Shown: in pieces, positions 6,103-8,107 of the stretch
Layout: each line of letters begins with the position of its first letter
How positions within the stretch are numbered: position 1 is the first letter of the stretch
Origin: Desulfurivibrio alkaliphilus
Lineage (GTDB): Bacteria; Desulfobacterota; Desulfobulbia; Desulfobulbales; Desulfurivibrionaceae
DNA length: 8,107 nt
NCBI GenBank assembly: GCA_011048585.1
Contig: DSDS01000178.1
Coordinates: 1 to 8,107 of the forward strand
Direction: 5' to 3'
Program-made: the position numbers and the translations under genes
Notes under the pieces: generated by a model
The model's database searches: none
The model's input: only the letters and a program-made list of their open reading frames with translations
Told to the model about the DNA's origin: nothing

Positions 6103-6130
6103 TTGACAAGGCAGGTTTTTTCTGCTTAAT
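6103..6130 (+). promoter_or_regulatory. Predicted sigma70-type promoter of nikR
   Basis: A perfect TTGACA (6103-6108) is followed after 16 bases by CTTAAT (6125-6130; four of six matches to TATAAT). It is 38 bases before the nikR ATG, so the transcript would start near 6137, inside the adjacent inverted repeat. Repressor bound there would block this promoter. Confidence 0.55.
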
Positions 6131-6134
6131 GGAC

Positions 6135-6166
6135 TGGTAACACTTAAACGCAAAAAGGTGCTACCA
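6135..6166. promoter_or_regulatory. Inverted repeat, candidate NikR autoregulatory operator
   Basis: TGGTAACAC (6135-6143) and GTGCTACCA (6158-6166) are 9-bp arms with one mismatch around a 14-base spacer. The dyad lies between the predicted nikR -10 and the ATG at 6169 and includes the nikR ribosome binding site (AAGGTG, 6155-6160). The GTAACAC/GTGTTAC half-site resembles what I recall of NikR sites proposed for deltaproteobacteria, but with half-site order reversed. The same symmetry could fold in RNA and hide the ribosome binding site. Confidence 0.5.
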
Positions 6167-6168
6167 AG

Positions 6169-6576
6169 ATGCTCAAACGCTTCTCCGTCTCTCTGGAAGA
6201 GGGCCTGCTGGCCGATTTTGACGAATTTATAAAGCGGCGGCAGTACACCAACCGCTCGGAAGCGATCCGCGATCTGATCCGCAAGGTGTTCGTCAAGGAG
6301 GAGTGGGGGGAGGACAAGGAGGTAATCGGGGTGATCACCCTGGTTTACGATCACCACCAGTTTCAAATCCAGGAGCGGATCACCGAGATCCAGCACGATC
6401 ATCACCAGCTGGTCACCTCCGCCACCCACGTCCACATGGATCATCACAACTGCCTGGAGGTGCTGATCGTTCGAGGCCAGGCCAGCATGATCCAGACTCT
6501 GGCGGAAAAGCTGATCGCCCTGCGCGGGGTCAAGGACGGCCACCTGGCCACCAGCAGCACCGGCAAGAGTATCTAG
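6169..6576 (+). CDS. nikR: Nickel-responsive transcriptional regulator NikR
   Basis: Ribbon-helix-helix DNA-binding protein with a C-terminal ACT-like nickel-sensing domain; it controls nickel uptake genes. The 135-residue product is full length for the family. Residues 1-48 (KRFSVSLEEGLLADFDEFIKRRQYTNRSEAIRDLIRK) form the ribbon-helix-helix. The metal site is visible in ATHVHMDHHNCLEVLIVRG: two His of HVH, then Cys, with the upstream YDHHQ His, correspond to the E. coli set H76, H87, H89 and C95. The ATG at 6169 is preceded by AAGGTG at eight-base spacing and a good promoter at 6103-6130. No nickel transporter or nickel-enzyme gene lies in the window, so its targets must be elsewhere; the dyad at 6135-6166 suggests it regulates itself. 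It is divergent from dnaA and followed by a convergent PilZ gene. Confidence 0.95.
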   Translation: MLKRFSVSLEEGLLADFDEFIKRRQYTNRSEAIRDLIRKVFVKEEWGEDKEVIGVITLVYDHHQFQIQERITEIQHDHHQLVTSATHVHMDHHNCLEVLIVRGQASMIQTLAEKLIALRGVKDGHLATSSTGKSI

Positions 6577-6589
6577 AACGGGTATCTAA

Positions 6590-6623
6590 GGGTGGAGTTC
6601 CGCGTCGGGTGGAGTTCCGCGTC
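6590..6623. repeat. Perfect 17-bp tandem duplication
   Basis: GGGTGGAGTTCCGCGTC occurs at 6590-6606 and again, without a gap, at 6607-6623. A shorter direct repeat, GTATCTA, occurs at 6569-6575 and 6582-6588, its first copy overlapping the end of nikR. Both lie in the spacer between the convergent nikR and PilZ genes. Replication slippage is the simple explanation; its perfect identity suggests it is recent. Confidence 0.85.
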
Positions 6624-6641
6624 GCCCTGGGTGGTAGGGCG
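6623..6641. terminator. Possible bidirectional hairpin between nikR and the PilZ gene
   Basis: CGCCCT (6623-6628) pairs with AGGGCG (6636-6641) around a 7-base loop. The next T-run on the plus strand, TTTTT at 6660-6664, is about 18 bases further, so this is not a canonical intrinsic terminator. It is the best terminator candidate for the two convergent units. Confidence 0.3.
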
Positions 6642-6662
6642 CGCAAGCGGCTGGCGGGGTTT

Positions 6663-7013
6663 TTAGTCGTTGAAGCTGAACAGTTCGATCAGGCCGGAAA
6701 CCAACTCCTGGGCCTCTTCATCCAGCTTGCCCAGCCGAAAACCGGTGATGTGAAGATCGGGGTTAATATCCCGGGTGGTCCAGAGGCTGGTGGCCTCGAA
6801 GCACCAGTGGCTGCGGGCAAAGTACTCGGCGGGCAACTGCATCCGCAGGCGGAAGTGCCGGTCGGGCGCGATGGGCGACGAAGCGACCAGCTTCACCCCC
6901 TCGGTGGTGATATCAACCAGCCGTCCCACCAGCTCCCCGCTATCCTCGTCGAACACCTCCAGGTGGTAAATCAGGTTGCGCCGGGCCAGACGCCGGCCCC
7001 CGGTTTTTTCCAT
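6663..7013 (-). CDS. PilZ-domain protein, probable c-di-GMP receptor
   Basis: A 116-residue single-domain protein matching the PilZ beta-barrel pattern. The N-terminal RRLARRN (7-13) supplies the RxxxR switch motif, and VDITTEGVKL (about 33-42) supplies a DxTxxG version of the usual D/NxSxxG, with Thr for Ser. WCFEATSLWTT and HITGFRLGKLDEEAQ (about 70-103) fit the later strands and closing helix. Both ligand motifs are near complete, so c-di-GMP binding is plausible, but the output partner is unknown and there is no membrane segment. The ATG at 7013 is preceded by GGGAGG (7026 to 7021) at seven-base spacing, a strong ribosome binding site. It lies 36 bases after cmk on the same strand and is probably co-transcribed with hisC and cmk. 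Confidence 0.75.
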   Translation of the reverse strand: MEKTGGRRLARRNLIYHLEVFDEDSGELVGRLVDITTEGVKLVASSPIAPDRHFRLRMQLPAEYFARSHWCFEATSLWTTRDINPDLHITGFRLGKLDEEAQELVSGLIELFSFND

Positions 7014-7049
7014 GGTTAATCCTCCCGCCCGGTTACGAGCTGGCTTTTG

Positions 7050-7745
7050 TCAGCTGCCGTGCGTGGCAAGGTTTCCGATCCTGGCCAGCATGAACTCCAC
7101 CACCGCCTCGGGGGTCATGGCGGATGATTCGACAATCACCGCGTCATCGGCGGGCTTCAGCGGGGCCAGAGCCCGTTGCGAGTCATCCAGGTCCCGTTTC
7201 GCGATCTGGGCCATGATCTCCTGATAATCAGGGTTTTCCCCCCGCTGGCGCAGCTGCTCGCAACGCCGTCGGGCCCGCTCGGCCGGCGAGGCGTCCAGGT
7301 AAAATTTGTGGGCGGCCCGGGGGAAAACCACCGTTCCCATATCGCGGCCCTCGGCCACCACCCCTCCCCTGCCGGCCAGTTCCCGCTGCAATTGGGTGAG
7401 CTTGCTCCGCACCCGGGGATGGGCGGAGATCCGCGAAGCCGCCAGGGCCATCTCCGGGGTGCGAATGGCGGCAGAGATATCCTCGCCGTTTAGCCGCACC
7501 AGCACATCGTCATTTTCCTTGGGCCGCAGCTCCAGGTCGATCGCCTCCAGGCAGCGGTCCAAGGCCGCGGCATCATCGGGATCAACCCCCTGCCGGGCCA
7601 CCGCCAGGGCCACCGCCCGGTACATCGCCCCGGTGTCGAGATAGGTAAACCCCAACCGGGCGGCCAGCAGCCGGCTGATCGTACTCTTGCCCGCCCCGGA
7701 AGGCCCGTCGATGGTGATCACCGCCACCGGGTTTTCAGCGGCCAT
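7050..7745 (-). CDS. cmk: Cytidylate kinase
   Basis: Phosphorylates CMP and dCMP to the diphosphates with ATP, in pyrimidine nucleotide salvage and DNA precursor supply; cytoplasmic. The 231-residue product is normal length. VITIDGPSGAGKSTISRLLA (about 9-28) holds the P-loop; FTYLDTGAMYRAVAL (about 33-47) is the CMP-binding signature. VVAEGRDMGTVVFPRA (about 119-134) and AKRDLDDSQRALAPLKPADDAV (about 172-193) are the conserved core and lid motifs. The ATG at 7745 has AAGGAG seven bases upstream (7758 to 7753), inside the end of hisC; a longer frame reaching 7793 adds 16 unrelated residues and was rejected. The gene overlaps hisC by 11 bases, so the two are almost certainly translated from one message. 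Confidence 0.96.
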   Translation of the reverse strand: MAAENPVAVITIDGPSGAGKSTISRLLAARLGFTYLDTGAMYRAVALAVARQGVDPDDAAALDRCLEAIDLELRPKENDDVLVRLNGEDISAAIRTPEMALAASRISAHPRVRSKLTQLQRELAGRGGVVAEGRDMGTVVFPRAAHKFYLDASPAERARRRCEQLRQRGENPDYQEIMAQIAKRDLDDSQRALAPLKPADDAVIVESSAMTPEAVVEFMLARIGNLATHGS

Positions 7746-8107
7746 AGCCCAGCTCCTTGAGGGCCAAGGCCAAACTGCCCAGGAAGCGGTCATTCTCCAC
7801 CGGCCGCCCCGGAGTGATCCGAATGTAGGTGGGGTAGCCGTAAGCGTTCATCGGCCGCACGATCACCCCTTGGCGCAGCAGGTGCTCATAGAGCGCGCGC
7901 CCCTCCCCCCCGACATCGATCAGGAAGAAGTTGGCCTGACTGGGAAAGGGTCGGCAACCCAACTCGGTTACCACCGCCGCCAACCGCGCCATCTCCCGGC
8001 GGGTGGTGGCAATGGTGTTACGATAATGTTCCTCGTCGGCCAGGGCGGCCAAGGCCCCGACCTGGGCCGGGACATTGACGTTGAAGGGCTGCCGGACCCG
8101 ATGCAGG
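7735..8107 (-). CDS. hisC: Histidinol-phosphate aminotransferase, C-terminal part (gene continues beyond window)
   Basis: PLP-dependent fold-type I aminotransferase of histidine biosynthesis, converting imidazole acetol phosphate and glutamate to histidinol phosphate. Only the last 123 residues are visible; the frame is open to the window edge. They start LHRVRQPFNVNVPAQVGALAA, the conserved segment after the PLP lysine region, and continue with the small-domain motifs LGCRPFPSQANFFLIDV, LRQGVIVRPMNAYG and YIRITPGRPVENDRFL, where the Arg of YIRI is the expected substrate-carboxylate ligand. The PLP lysine lies outside the window. The stop at 7735 falls 11 bases inside cmk. Related family members acting on aromatic amino acids cannot be excluded from this fragment, but HisC is the usual match. 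Confidence 0.88.
   Translation of the reverse strand, partial: LHRVRQPFNVNVPAQVGALAALADEEHYRNTIATTRREMARLAAVVTELGCRPFPSQANFFLIDVGGEGRALYEHLLRQGVIVRPMNAYGYPTYIRITPGRPVENDRFLGSLALALKELGYGR

Larger units (their letters stand above)
5589..6168. other. Long noncoding region between divergent dnaA and nikR; candidate origin or regulatory region
   Basis: About 580 bases without a credible gene; two overlapping plus-strand open frames here have no recognisable protein character. The left part (5589-5760) is mixed or GC-rich and would be the dnaA leader; from about 5815 the sequence becomes AT-rich. It contains a dnaA promoter (5752-5780), one near-consensus DnaA box (5820-5828), several inverted repeats (5661-5670, 5706-5731, 5881-5917, 5961-5981, 6039-6063), three 20-bp-phased pyrimidine-rich repeats (5982-6041) and the nikR promoter and operator (6103-6166). 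An AT-rich phased repeat near a DnaA box next to dnaA is what an oriC unwinding region can look like. Only one box is visible and dnaN is not adjacent, so origin function is a hypothesis. Confidence 0.5.

Noticed and set aside
5587..6106. Two overlapping plus-strand open frames of 118 codons each between dnaA and nikR
   Set aside because: They overlap each other and the dnaA promoter, lack ribosome binding sites, and translate to sequence without domain character; codon use is unlike the neighbours.

Overview
The window is GC-rich, gene-dense bacterial chromosome. The gene set is a membrane M48 protease, cobalamin adenosyltransferase, HemY-type protoporphyrinogen oxidase, DnaA, NikR, a PilZ protein, Cmk and HisC. 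With the residue-level character of the proteins, this suggests a GC-rich deltaproteobacterial (Desulfobacterota) lineage, perhaps a Desulfobulbales-like anaerobe. That placement is inference; no rRNA or other phylogenetic marker was compared. I see no tRNA, rRNA, CRISPR array, insertion sequence or phage gene.

Layout. Positions 3-1954 (+) hold the end of a membrane-bound M48 metallopeptidase with C-terminal TPR-like helices, overlapped by four bases by cobO. Positions 1955-2629 (-) hold a flavodoxin-like protein whose stop codon abuts that of cobO. It is divergent from a HemY/HemG-family protoporphyrinogen oxidase at 2781-4211 (+), which converges on dnaA at 4233-5588 (-). Positions 5589-6168 form a 580-base noncoding region, AT-rich in its right half. 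It carries a good dnaA promoter, one near-consensus DnaA box, several short dyads, three pyrimidine-rich repeats in 20-bp phase, and the nikR promoter and operator. nikR follows at 6169-6576 (+). Positions 6577-6662 are a short spacer with a perfect 17-bp tandem duplication. From 8107 down to 6663 (-) runs a tight operon, hisC (cut by the window edge), cmk and a PilZ-domain gene.

How the parts relate. CobO (corrinoid adenosylation), the protoporphyrinogen oxidase (haem branch) and NikR (nickel homeostasis) all concern metal-tetrapyrrole or metal-cofactor supply, but they are in different transcription units, so this is only a loose theme. HisC and Cmk are housekeeping enzymes in one operon, with a possible c-di-GMP-binding protein as last gene.

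Most interesting points. (1) The DnaA protein is recognisable throughout but unusual at conserved sites: its DNA-recognition loop is one residue shorter than the usual FGGRDHTTV-type signature, and the first acidic residue of Walker B is Glu. (2) The region between dnaA and nikR looks like an origin or regulatory hub, although dnaN is not beside dnaA. (3) A clear inverted repeat overlaps the nikR ribosome binding site. None of these amounts to proof of a new system.
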